Shown: positions 12,116-23,599 of the stretch, one piece after another
How the letters are laid out: each line of letters opens with the position of its first letter
How positions within the stretch are numbered: the first letter of the stretch is position 1
From: Dasypus novemcinctus
Lineage: Eukaryota; Chordata; Mammalia; Cingulata; Dasypodidae
Length of the DNA: 64,000 bases
Assembly: GCF_030445035.2 (NCBI RefSeq)
Contig: NC_080682.1
Span: 33,958,770 to 34,022,769, forward strand
Direction of reading: 5' to 3'
The notes under the pieces: generated by a model
Databases searched by the model: none
Seen by the model: the letters and a program-made list of their open reading frames with translations, nothing else
Told to the model about the DNA's origin: nothing
Translations under genes and position numbers: made by a program

Positions 12116-12920
12116 TTCATTATACTTTGCTAACTACATTATCAGGCCTTTAGAAAATGCTTAATGAAGACAGTATAAGTCTTCATTTTGTCAATGTCAG
12201 AAATAAGAGGGTGAAAAGGAATCTATGTAAGAAGTATTAGAAAATTAGTTTCCCTTGGTTTTGACAGATCATTCATTTGGTTGACATATGTAGAATTTGC
12301 TGTTTTTTGAGCCTGAGTGATAAATATCAAAGACATTAAAAGAAAAAGTAAAATTAATATTAAAGGAAGATGAAAGTAATGAGGACAACTAAAATGGTGG
12401 AAGAGGTAGAGAAGATTGTGAGAGAAATGAATGAGACCATTATACCTACAATGAGGTTCCATTACATTTTCAAGGTGCAATACTAAGACCATGATAGATG
12501 TTATACTAGAAAATGTGGAGTTATCCAGAAAGGTGATATTTATAGCTACAACAATGAATAAGGTTTAAAAGGAAGTAAAGAACTTCAAATTTTATATTGG
12601 ATTTAGAAATCTGCAGAGTACATTTCCTCAAACCTAACAATTTTAAAAAGCCATTAGTCTTCCACAACAACTGCATCATTCAACATTCCCACCAACAATG
12701 GATTGTTCCTCTTTCTCCACAACCTCTTGAACACTTACAGTTTTTTCTCTTTTTCTTAATAATGAAAGATTTATAAGATTTGAATTGCTATCTCAACGTA
12801 GTTGTGATTTATATTTCCCTAATAGCTAGTGATATTGACCATATTTTCATGTGTTTTTCAGTCAACTGTGTTTATTCTTTGGAAAAATGTCTATTCAAGT
12901 ATTTTGCCCATTTTTAACCA

Positions 12921-14189
12921 ATTTTATTTAAATATATTCATATGCTATACAATTAATCTAAAGTTTACAATCAATGACACTTGGTATAAACAGGTTTGTA
13001 TATTCATCACTGCAATCAATATTAGTGTGTTTTCATTACTTCAAAAAAGAAAAGGAAAAAGCTATTCCTTTTTAGTTACTGCTCAATCCCTCTGTCATTC
13101 CCCTGCCCCACATAACTGCTAATCTATTTCCATCTCAATTCATTTATATTTGCATTTTATAGAGATGGAGTCACACAATAAATAGTACTTTATGTCTAGA
13201 TTCTTTTCTTAGCACACTTACTTTCTGTTACCATTGATGGAAAAATATTAACATTTTACTACTATTCCTTATAGTTCATATTTTGCTTTGGTTCTTTTTT
13301 GCCCAAATATGACCCTATTATTATCATCTCATATCAACTTCCATTTTTTATGTTTTAGAGCAAAACATCCTTATATATGCACTATTAACCACACTCATTT
13401 TCCACAAAGGTTGCACAATGCTATATATTCCCATGTGTCATTTTTTAATCTTTACTTCTAGTGATATGCATGTTTGTACACCGTCCCTTTCAACTACTAT
13501 TATTCCCATATATTAGTGCTTGTGTCAGTCTAAGATTATTTTATGAACCCCAAAAAAGAAAGATTGTTTTTAAACTAATCTATTCCTCTGGGTGCGATAC
13601 CTTTGATTATATTAAATTCAGTTGAGGGACCTTGCTGAGTCTGATATAAACAGACTTATGCAGGGGCAGAGAGAGGAAAAGGGGAGCTATCATGTTTTAT
13701 GTTAGAATGTGAGAGAAAGAATTGCTTAAGCATGAAATCCCCAAGAGGCTGGGACCATAAGCAGCTAAAGAAGACACTAGCCCTGCTATATGTCTGATAG
13801 TGTAGAGCTGAAATTAGGAAGTGGGCAGAAGTCCAGCCTTGTCATGGAATTTTCAAGCCTTGGAACTGTATGCTTTTGTTCCAAAAAATACTCTTTATAA
13901 ATATCCTTTCCAGTGTTTTGCATGGCAGTCCTTTGGCAAAGTAAAATAATGTGTTGCTAATTACAAATGCTATAATGAGCTTTCATCATTCCTATTCATT
14001 TCCAAATAAACTTTTTACCAATTCTGTACAGATTAAGCATCAGCTTTCTATTCTTTTTCCTCATTCTATCTTCTGGTGATCTATATTTTAGCCATTAACA
14101 CCATGAGTTTGCTCATTTTATTAGCTCATAATAGTGAAATCATACAATATTTGTCCTTGTGTGTCTCAATTGCTTCACTCAATGTAATG
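12921..14189 (-). mobile_element. Antisense L1 3' fragment nested in another L1
   Basis: The host L1 reads smoothly from ..GCCCATTTTTAA at 12920 into TTTAATTGGATTGTTTC at about 14192, so everything between is a later insertion. The insert has antisense L1 3'-end character (AGTTTACAATCAATGACA near 12961, GAGATGGAGTCACACAATAAATAG near 13162). It is itself split by an LTR-like element at 13523-13945. Confidence 0.55.
13523..13945 (+). mobile_element. MaLR-like LTR, diverged copy
   Basis: This shares landmarks with the better copies at 17085 and 21942: a start with GTCAGTCTAAGATTATTTTATGAACCCCAAAAA, then CTCTGGGTG, and an end with TATAAATATCC..TTTTGCATGGCAGTCCTTTGGC. It is the innermost layer of the nest. 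Ends and target duplication are not clear. Confidence 0.45.
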
Positions 14190-15589
14190 TCCACATTTAA
14201 TTGGATTGTTTCTCTTTTTATCATTGAGTTAAATAATCTCTTTCCATTATCTTGGATATTAAACCATTATTGGATATTTGGTATCCAAACATTTTCTCCA
14301 ATTGAGTAGGCTGTCTTTTCACCTTCTTGGTAAAGTCATTTGATATGAAAAAGTTCAATTTTGAGTAGGGTCGCATTTGTCAAGTTTTTTTGTGTGTGTG
14401 TGCTTTTAGCTTAAGGTCTAAGAAACTACCACCTACCAAAATTTCTTGACTTTTTTACCCTATATTTTCTTCCAGGAATTTTATGCATTTAGCTTTTATA
14501 CTTAGGTGTTCGAACCATTCTGAGTTAACATTATGACCCTGTACTTCCCCATTCAACCACAATCACATCCATGAATTAGTGCTGTTAATTATACTCTCAA
14601 TAATATATTACCATCACTTCTAAACATTTCCAAACATTTCCAATCAAACTTATGAACTGTGGAGGACAGTTTGTGGTTCCTCAAGAAACTAATTATAGAC
14701 TTTCCATATCAACTGGCAATCTCACTACTAAGTATATACCCAGAAGAATTGAAAGCAAGGACACAAACAGATTAATGCACACCAATGTATCTAGTGACAT
14801 CATTCACAATTGCCAAAAGGTGGAAGCAACCCTGGTGTCCATCAATAGATAAATGGGAACATAGTATGTGGTATATACATACAGTGGAATATTATTCAGT
14901 TGTAAAAGGGAATGAAGTCCTGATGCATGTGACAACACGGATGAAGCTTGATAACCTTATGTTGAGTAAAATAAATGAGACATAAAAGGACAAATAAATA
15001 TTGTCTGATCTCACAGATAGTGAACCAACTCATGGAGATAGAGTCTAGAAGACAGGTTACCAGGAGATCAAAGGGAAATACTGATTCGTGAGCTGATGCT
15101 TAATCTGTGCAGAATTTATAATTAAGTTGATTATAATGGTTGAGGAATGGATAGAGGTCATGGTGGTATAGTGATATGAGTGTAATTAATAGTGCTGAAC
15201 TGTGAGTATGAACATAGTTGAAAGGGGATCTATTGGGCAGTACATGATGCTAGAACAAATGCTAGAGGATAAAAAAATGACTGTATAATTCAGTGAACTC
15301 CGAATTTAAGATTGTGGTTAAAAATACAAATATAAGAATGTTCTTTCAAGATCTATAACAAAGTCATCTTACTAGTACAAAATGTTGATAGTGGGGTGAT
15401 ATTTTCCTAAAACATACTTCTTTCATATATGAGTGTATTTGTGCTGTCATTGGTATGTTTTTGTCAAAGGTAGAGACCTGCACAGTAGCTAACACAATAT
15501 TAAACATCCATCCAGGGGAAGCCTTGCTTTTTTCTCAAATAAAATAATAAAAATATCTGAAATATATAAGCCTTGACTGACAAAAAAAA

Positions 15590-16600
15590 ACAGGTCAGCT
15601 TTGCCAGAGTCAGCTGGCAGGTGGCTGTGACAATTCTGTCTCCTCACTCTATCACATCACCACTGCCACCATGCCTGGAAATCTACCCCCAATGTTGAGG
15701 CCAATCTGGGCTATCTGGCCAGACTGTCTATCTGGGAGACTTATAGGGCATTTTCTTCTCCCACCCCTAGAATTTTACCCCAGTGTATACCACAGTGCTT
15801 GGCAGAGCTACAAAGCTGTCACAAGAATTTGCCATGAGGAATGTTAAGATGATTGTCCTTTCAATTAGGCAACTGGAAAACCATCTTGCCTAGAGCAAGG
15901 ATATCAATGTGTACAATGGTGATGTGTGCACAGAAACAATTACCTTTTCCCTTCATTAATAATTGGAGTTGGGATCTTGTCATCCTGTTGAGAATACTGG
16001 ATCCAGCAGAGAAGGTTAAAAAAGACATGCTTGTGACAGTTTATTTGGTGTTTATCTTTGGTCCTGATAAGAAACTGAAGTTATCTATTTTCTATCCAGC
16101 TAACGCTGAAAGGAACTTAATGAAAGTCTCAGAGTAATTATCTCCCTTCAGCTGATGACAGAAAATTACCCTAGTTCATTAGAAGAATGGAGAGAGTGTG
16201 AGGTCCTTCCAACCATCCTTGAAGAAGAAGCCAAAAAACTTTTCCCTAATATAGGCATCTTCACCACAGAGCACTCACCTGACAAGAAATACCCTGCTAT
16301 ACTCTTCAGCTTTAAGTCTCTCTGGGAAGTTTGTATTGGAGCTGCTCGTTTAACACAGTGAGCCAGAGGATGCCATTTGCCATAAAAACTTCCTAGTGTG
16401 ATCACAGTGTTGATATACTATGGCTTACTAAAGAAAAATGGCACTAAAGTTTCTTGCGATTCTTTACTTTGTGTCAATACCAGTTTTCTATTCTGTTCAC
16501 ATATCTCTTTATTCTGCTGGCTGTGTCTGAAATATATTTTCTATTTGGGACTAGAATCTAATTCCAGAGTTTATGATCAACATTGATGCATGAGAAAGCC
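15590..16600 (+). pseudogene. PRDX6: PRDX6 processed pseudogene
   Basis: PRDX6 is a 1-Cys peroxiredoxin with phospholipase A2 activity. The coding-equivalent stretch is 15671-16315, uninterrupted by introns, beginning GCCACCATGCC. Recognisable segments include ILDPAEKVKKDM and FGPDKKLKLSIFYPA (fragment at 15853-16137) and LPTILEEEAKKLFPN (16201-16260). It is close to the full ~224 codons of the family. It is dead: several frameshifts and stops split it. The peroxidatic cysteine of the PVCTT motif is TAT (Tyr) near 15786. The lipase GDSV motif is also lost (about 16192). Sequence to about 16600, possibly 17000, looks like 3' UTR. No poly(A) tail or target duplication was identified. Confidence 0.9.
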
Positions 16601-17084
16601 TGTTTTGCTCAATCATAGAATGGATCAGCTTTGTAGCTGTCCTGATAAAATTCTCTCTTCTGTTAGCCATTTTGGGGAATAATAGAACTTGAGATTTAAC
16701 TTTTTCAGTAAATGCCAAAGTATATAACTCAAGAACTTAGAGTAAACAAGATATTCTTCAACATTTAGTCTTTTAACTGCAGCTGGGGGGGTGGCTGGCT
16801 GGTTTTTATATTCTGTACTTTTCCAAATGCAATACATTTCCATCAAAATGGGCAAGTCAAAACAGTCAGTCTTTACTGACAGGGATTTATACCAGATAGT
16901 GGGAGTTTGCATATCAAGGATACTGTGTCCTTTGCACAGCATTTTTTTTGCATCAATTTGCTCTAACGTATGATAAACATAAAAGATCACAACTTGGATA
17001 TTGAAGAGAGGATGATTAAAATGTTTTATTATAGAACTGTTCTTTCATTGGTGGATATTTCCTGAATTTTGCTTTTTTGAGTGT

Positions 17085-17697
17085 TGTTGCAGTTTAGTAT
17101 TGCTTATGAATTCCAAAAATAGATGTTGGATTGTGTTTGTTATATTTCTCTGGGCATATTTGATTGTCTTAGATTCAGAGGTTTCACTCTTACTTTAATA
17201 ATTCAGTATTAGGACTTTTATTTGACCACATCATTAGGACATGAGGGGATGAGTACCCACCCCCTTAGTGGGGATAAAACAGACTCTCATACAGAAATAA
17301 ATACATGGAGAAGAACACAAAGAGTTGAGTTTTGGAAAGTGGAGGTCCGGAAGAAAACCTGGCCATTTGCCTAATAGTTTGTAGCCAAAAAGATTAACTC
17401 ACTGAGGAGCTGAGCTTGGAAAAGAGGTGATCCCTTCCGCCTACAGCTGAAATCACAGAGGCTGGGCCCAGAGAACTGCAAGAGGAAGAGGAAGCCTGTA
17501 CGCTGGCAGACATGTCCTGCCATATTGTTTCACCACATGGCAAATTACTTTGTGTGAGAAAGTACCATTTATGGTACCTTAAATTGGATTCTTTAGGGCC
17601 TTATTACTGTAAGCTTCTACCTCAAATAAACACTCTTTTTTAAAAGTAAACAGAATTATTGTACTTTGCATCATTAACTCTTTGGCTGACTAATTCA
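17085..17697 (+). mobile_element. Solo LTR, MaLR/ERVL-like
   Basis: It begins TGTTGCAGTTTAGTATTGC and ends CTGACTAATTCA. Internal order matches 21942-22520: a 'GAATTCCAAAAA' block, 'TCTCTGGGCATAT', 'GATTCAGAGGTTT', a GTAAGCTTCTACCTCAAATAAAC block near the 3' end and TTTGCATCA before the terminus. The AAATAAA motif near 17623 would be the polyadenylation signal. No matching target duplication was found. Confidence 0.6.
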
Positions 17698-17699
17698 GA

Positions 17700-18455
17700 T
17701 GGGCAAATAAAATCCTTTGTGAAAACTGGAAAAAAAAATAGGCCAATATGTTAAGCATTCTATCTTAATGCTTGTATTATGAATCTTATTCCTTTAAAAA
17801 TGAAATTTAACCTATTTTTTAGCTGTTAATAAATACTTTACTGTAAAATTGTAAAATAAATAGAAAAATAGATGGAAAGAAATTACAAATTTTAAATGAG
17901 AGTGCAAGGCCAGGTTAGATTTAATATAATCAATTATGAAAAATAGATAATATAGCAACACACATAAATGTAAATAATAATTCAATATAATAGGAAGTAG
18001 TTATAACAGAATTCTAATTTTTATATTACAACTCTAATTATTAGACATAATAATCTCTAAGAATAAAATAAATTATTGGTTTAGTTATTTAATTTCTATT
18101 TAGGCCTTAATTCTTCCTAGATAAAGCAAATTTCTATTTGGGAATTCTTCACAACTTATTGGAATGAATTACAGCATGCATGTAGCATGAAGCATACAAA
18201 TTCAAACTCTTGTTCAATAGCAGTCAGGTTTAATCATTATTGATCCAGATAGATTATTTTAATTAATGAGTATGAATAAGAAAGGGTTAAAGAAAAATAA
18301 ATATACAAAAATATATCTCTTCTCCAGCCCTCTTTACCTAAACACAAGTGAGTTTTTTTCATATGAAAAAAATATTACAGAATAATGATCATAGGAACAA
18401 TTTATCAGGTCCACTGAGTAATTATTGTTCCTATACTATAATGGTGTTATTTTAC
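17700..18455. other. AT-rich DNA, no gene seen
   Basis: This is very AT-rich sequence with homopolymer runs. I recognise no gene or repeat family. Confidence 0.5.
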
Positions 18456-18459
18456 ATTT

Positions 18460-20395
18460 ATCAGGTCTGCTCCAGCTCTTTTTTTTGGTTACTATTTGCT
18501 TGGAATAACTTTTTCCAGCCCTTCCCTTTTAACTTGGTTGTGTACTTATATCTGAGGTGGGTCTCCTGTAGACAACATATAGATGGCTCATTTTATTTAA
18601 TCCATTCTATCAGTCTATGTCTTTTATTGGGGCAGTTCAATACATTAACATTTAGCTATTACCATGAATATATTACTTTCTTCATCTATTTTGTCCTTCA
18701 GCTTTCTGTTGTCATATCATTCTATTGTCTGTCTTCTTATTCTTTTGTTTACCCTTCTTAAAAATCTCCATTTCTAAACTTTTCCCCATATCTCTCACCC
18801 TTGTCTTTTTCCTTTCAGATTGCATCACTCCCTTTAGTATCTTTTACAAAGCTGGTCTTTTGGTAACATATTCTATCACGTTTGTTTGTCTGTGAAGAAT
18901 TTGAACTCACCCAAATTTTTGAATGACATCTTTGCTAGATACAGAATTCTTGGCTGGCAGTTTTGCTCTTACAGTGCCTTTAATACATCACACCACTTTC
19001 TTCTCACCTCCATGGTTTCTAATGAGAGGTCAGCAATTAATCTTATTGAGTTTCCCATGTTTGTCATGCTTTGTTTTTCTCTTGCTGCTTTCATAATCCT
19101 CTCTTTTTCTCTTATATTTTTCATTCTGAATTGTAGGTGTCTTTGGACAGGTCTATTCAGATTTATTCTGTTTGGGGTGCATTGTCCTTCTTGGACAGTA
19201 AAATTTTTGTCCTTTATAAGTGTTAGGAAGTTTTCAGTCATTATTTCCTCAAATATTTATTCTACCTCTTCCATTCTCTTCTTCTGGGACAGTGATAATG
19301 AGAATGTTTGTGTGTTTCATGTTGCCATTCATTTCCCTGAGATCCTTCCATTTTTTTCATTTTCTTCTCTTTCTGTTCTCCTCTCTTTTCCAGTTCACAT
19401 GTCTATCTTTAAAGTCACTAAATCTGTCTTCAGGAAAATCAATCTATTTGCCCCTAATGTGTTTTTAATCTCATCCATCATATCTTCCATTCACATAAGG
19501 TCTGTTACTTGGCAGGCTTTCAAATTGTTCTTTATGCTCTCACCATGTCTTCTTATTGTCCTTTACTTCGTCAGTCATATTTACTTTAAATTATTTGAAG
19601 TGATTTGGCAGAGTTGTGTGGTTATCACTGATTAATTGTCTTAAATACTGTATCTCTCCAGGATATTTGGTTTGTTCTTTTCGCTAAACCATCTCTTCCT
19701 CTTTCCTAGTATGTACTGTAATCTTTTATTGATGTCTACGTATTTGAGTATGTTGGAGTAATTACTGTGATGGCTAATTTCTCTCTTTATTGCCTTTTTC
19801 CTCAGCTCTTCTTTGATATCTGATTCAACTTATTCCCAGTCTTTAAAATTTCCCAGTTGAAATTTTCAAAATCAGGATTGGGACTTAGTAGTGGGGTTCA
19901 GATTTTCTCGCAGGGGTTGGAAACAGAGAGCAAGATGTTTTTGTCAATGAAATTTCCAGTTCAGACATCATTAGTATTTCAGTCTCAGCTTACCTATATT
20001 CCTGTATTGACTCTTGAGGTCAGAGATTCAAAGCATGTTCTGTTGGCCAAATTCAGTGAAGAAAACCACCCTGACTTCCCCTTCCTTTTCCCTTGAAGCA
20101 GCTGACAGGGAGGAAGATGACTGCTCCCTGCACAGTTGGCTTCAGTGAGCCAAGGGTTTTACCCCAACTTAGTATCTTGGGAGTGGGGAAGATGAGCCTT
20201 TCCCAGTCATCATGGAGGCTTAGTAACTCATGTTTGTCATTTCAGCTTCTTTGTTTCTCTGTCCCTCACCCTACTGGGAGTTGTGTAGCACTGTCAGGGT
20301 CTGCTGACCACCAAATCAAATCCCTAAGAGAGTTTTTGGCCCTTTCTCTGTTGCTTTAGTGAGAGCAATCAGCTCTGCCTTTTAGGCCATAATCA
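18460..20395 (-). mobile_element. Antisense L1: 5' UTR, ORF1 and start of ORF2
   Basis: Read on the minus strand, L1 parts appear in order: 5' UTR-like sequence (about 20390-19640), ORF1 (about 19640-18900) and the start of ORF2 (about 18600-18480, endonuclease phrase LQETHLRYKY). An ORF1 piece of 90 residues at 18969-19241 includes ENFLTLIKDKNFTVQEGQ and IRLIADLSLETMEVRRKW, the RRM/C-terminal region. The 249-residue plus-strand ORF over the same place is only the opposite strand of L1. The rest of ORF2 is absent. Confidence 0.75.
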
Positions 20396-20399
20396 TCTT

Positions 20400-21690
20400 C
20401 CCACAACCTTCTAGCCTAATTTTAATTAGTGCTTAATAATTGCCTCCTGAAAACTTCTTTATTACTCAAAAATGGCCTCTCTCTAAGCTAAAGACAGCAA
20501 ATGAGCTTACTACATTTCCCATATGAAACATGACTCACAAGGATGAAGCTCTCTGGCACTGAGGAATTATTGACTAGTGTTAACTAGTGATGCATTTGAA
20601 ATATGAGTTTGACCAAAAAGAGTGAACATCAATAAAAAACAGATTTTGTGGCTAAGGGATTGCAAGTTGGGAGGTCATTCTAGAGGTTATGCTTATTTAG
20701 GTCTCAAGCAGATTTTACTAACTGATGCAGTAAGAAAACCTCAAATATGACTACTCCTGAGGGCTCTAGGAACATCCAGACACTCGAGGCAAGTTATGTA
20801 GTCTCATAAAATCAATACCCCTTCAGTGGGCCTGATTTGAGAATATATGATAACGTATTTCCTCAATATAATATATTATACCCATTTATAACACCTGCAG
20901 TAATGATTCTTCTATTGCATTTATTTAAACCTGTAATTCTCAATATACTCAGTAAATATATCTCTCAGATACTTAGATATTTGGATTTTTCATGTGCTGA
21001 ATGAGCACTGAATTTCAACAGAGTTGCAAAAATTCCTACTTTCTAGTTCTTCTGACTTCCCTGGACAACCGACAAAATGGTAATGATGGGCAAGCCCATC
21101 TCAGAACACGAGGAGTATCTATAACTGCAAGCTAAACAACTTCTTCCACCAGTCCTATAATATCTAAGTCACTTTGTAGCCTAAAGCTGTCAGAATGGAC
21201 ATCATCCCAAATCCCTCAAGACTGAGGAATGAACAAATAAAAGGGCATAATGTAACCACAGTCAAAGTAAGTTTATTATTATTGTAGCTATTTGCTTGTG
21301 TTAAAAGAAGATCTTGTAGCATTGATAGAAAGATAGTAGTTGCCAGGTGTTCAGAGGGAGGTAGAGGGTTGAATAGGGAAATATAAGGCATTTTCAGGGC
21401 AGTGAAATTGATTTGTGTAGTATGCAATAATGGATATATGAGATTATACATTTGTCAAAACCGAGCAAACTATATAGCACAAAGTGTGAACTGATCTGTA
21501 GACTTTGGTTAGAAGCAATGCTTCAATATTGGTTCATCCATTGTAACAAATATACCATACTAATGTAAGGGGTTAATAATAGTGGAAACCATGTGTCTGG
21601 GTGTTGGGCGAGATATGAGAATTCCCTATGTTTGGTGTAATTTTTCTGTAATCTAACACTTTTCTAAATAATGTTTATTATTACAAAAAA
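20400..21690 (+). mobile_element. L1 3' UTR, sense
   Basis: This is collinear with the 3' UTR copy at 41640-43290: ACATGACTCACAAGGATGAAGCTC near 20530 against ACATGACTCCCAGGGATGAGTCTC near 42130, then TGAGGGCTCTAGGAACATCCAGAC near 20758. It ends with a second type of L1 tail (21470-21690) and an A-rich end. Because the antisense L1 5' half lies immediately upstream, the two may be one insertion with an inverted 5' half and most of ORF2 lost. Confidence 0.65.
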
Positions 21691-21940
21691 GTAATTCACC
21701 AATTATAATTATAATAAACAATAGAGGGTACAAGGGGCATGATTTTTTTTTCTCTTTGGACTAATAAAATGTTCTAAGATTGATTGCAGTGATAAATGTA
21801 CAACTTGATTGTACACTTTGGATGGATAGTATAATGTGTGAATAGAATCATTTAAAGAAGTCACTAAACTAAAAAATCCTAAACTTTAATAAACCAACCA
21901 GAAAGATAATGAAGGAAATATCCAAGACATTGCATACCAA
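21690..21940 (+). repeat. Old L1 3'-end fragment
   Basis: Phrases GTTCTAAGATTGATTGCAGTGAT and TACACTTTGGATGG..GTGTGAATAG resemble ancient L1 3' ends. It is short and diverged. Confidence 0.45.
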
Positions 21941-21941
21941 G

Positions 21942-22520
21942 TGTAGCAGTTTGATATTATTGATGAATTCCAAAAAGAAATATTGGATATGCTTATAAAC
22001 TGATCTTTTCCTCTGGGCATATTAGATTATACTGGATTCAGAGGTTTGCTTGATTAAGTAACGATGTAAAACTTTTGTGCCAGTCAGCCACCAAAGGGTG
22101 GGGACTCACAGATAAAAGGCATGGAAAAGGACAGAGTTGGGGAGATTTTAATGTTGGAATTTTGATGTTGGGGTTTGACGTCAAAGTCTTAAGCTGGAGC
22201 CCTGGGGAGAGACACAGAGCCATTCACCTGGTAGTGTGCAGCTGAACTTGTGGAAAGAGACAAAGCCTAAAGAGCCTCATAGTTTACAGCCAACCTTGTG
22301 GAAAAAACAGAGGAACTGAGCCCAGAGGAAACAGGAAGCCTGAATCCTCACAGATGTCAGCATCTATCTTGCTCCAACACATAAAAATAGACTTTGGTGA
22401 TGGAAGTAACTTATGCTTTATGGCCTGGTATCTGTAAGCTTGATCCCAAATAAATACCCTTTATAAAAGCCAACCAATGTCTGGTATTTTGCATCAGCAC
22501 CCCTTTGGATGGCTAATACA
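21942..22520 (+). mobile_element. Solo LTR with 5-bp target duplication, MaLR/ERVL-like
   Basis: It is 579 bp, begins TGTAGCAGTTTGATATT and ends GGCTAATACA. A perfect 5-bp direct repeat CCAAG flanks it (21937-21941 and 22521-22525). A 5-bp duplication with TG...CA ends is the class III (ERVL/MaLR) signature. A CAAATAAATACCC polyadenylation-like block lies near 22447-22460. This is the best copy of a family with relatives at 13523, 17085 and 37511. The family name is inferred. Confidence 0.75.
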
Positions 22521-23599
22521 CCAAGTAAGATCAAGCCATTGAAATTGGAGTTGAGAAAATTAATGCTTTCACCTTTGACAGAGGTTTGGGAGAAAGATTT
22601 GTCCAGTAGACAAGAAGATAGGACTAATAAATATAAATTTTACAGAATTGTTAAAGCCAAGTCTAAGCTAGAGTATCATTTGGAAAAATAGGGAGCCAAA
22701 AATTAAAGGATTTGCATTCACTTTCAATATCTTCTCTGCTGGTCTCTAACAAGTACTCATGAGAAAGACTGGTGCAGTCTGGGACACCTTCAGATACAAT
22801 CATTATACGACGTGTGAAATACCAAATATCCTCCTAACACTTTCTTAGTAAGTTAAGAACTGCTATTACTTTAGCTATTATAGCTTTATACTTACTTTAG
22901 TCTGCCAAATGACAAATAAAATTTGTTGAGACACTCAATTGTAGAATTGTTCCCACTATCTAACAGCATCCAAACAAATGCTCTTTATACTCTCCTCTTA
23001 GTTACACAACCAAAGACTAAATCCTATTATAGATTCTTTTTAAAACATTCCTAGAAATGGTGCATTTCTCCATGGGATGTGTTCTTGCTAACTTCCATGA
23101 GTAATAAAATCAAATTGTTCAACCTCAAGTATTCTTGGTGGTTTTTGACTAAAAATCATTGACAATCACTAGTTATAAAACTCTAGTGGAGAAGATAGAC
23201 AAATGATCAGATACCATGAGAAACTGCATGATAGGGATGGAAACTATTAGGTAATGTACAATGAAATACTAGAAATAGAACTTTTACAAAGAACATGTGC
23301 ATGTGTGATACAAGAAACAAAAAAATTCCATCAACAGAATCATCAGTAGAGTCAATACAGATGAGAAAAGAATCAGTGAACTTGATGATAAGCCAATAGG
23401 TATTAAAGAAACAGTAAATAATTTTAAAGAAAAAATAAAGCATAGGAAAAAGTATCCAAGAACACTGGGACAATATCAAATTATAAAATATAGATATAGT
23501 TAAAGTATTAGGTTGGTACAAAAGGAATTGTGGTTTCAGACTGTGAATTTTAAATCATTATAACTGGACTCAAACACATCTTTATTAACCAAAATAGGA

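Larger units (their letters stand above)
7450..12655. repeat. Segmental duplication block A, left part
   Basis: It aligns in order with 43310-48970. Matching landmarks: TTCTGGGAAA..TAAAG near 8250 and 43860; CTCCTGAAGG..GGAATGGGAT near 9815 and CTCCCGAAGG..GGAATGGGAT near 44720; TCTGGAATCCTTGTG near 10200 and TCTGGAACCCTTGTG near 46645; an AAAATATTTTTGAATGAATGGTG phrase near 11830 and 48035; and TAGAAAATTAGTTTCCC near 12236 against TGGAAAATTGGTTTCC near 48478. The receptor gene of copy B is missing here. The block breaks off near 12655 and resumes at 22530. Confidence 0.85.
12660..15590 (+). mobile_element. L1 insertion with inverted 5' part, interrupted by nested elements
   Basis: The left arm is antisense L1 3'-end sequence: CATTCCCACCAACAATGG near 12695, then TTGCTATCTCAACGTAG and TCTATTCAAGTATTTTGCCC, continuing after an interruption at 14190-14560. 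The right arm, 14640-15590, is sense: AGGACAGTTTGTGG, CAATTGCCAAAAGGTGGAAGC, GTGGAATATTATTCAG. The two arms meet at neighbouring points of the L1 3' region, the pattern left by twin priming. The arm-to-arm junction near 14570-14640 is not resolved to the base. No coding capacity remains. Confidence 0.6.

Noticed and set aside
18886-19635. 249-codon plus-strand ORF, the longest on the plus strand
   Set aside because: It is the complement of L1 ORF1 and 5' UTR, whose true coding direction is minus.
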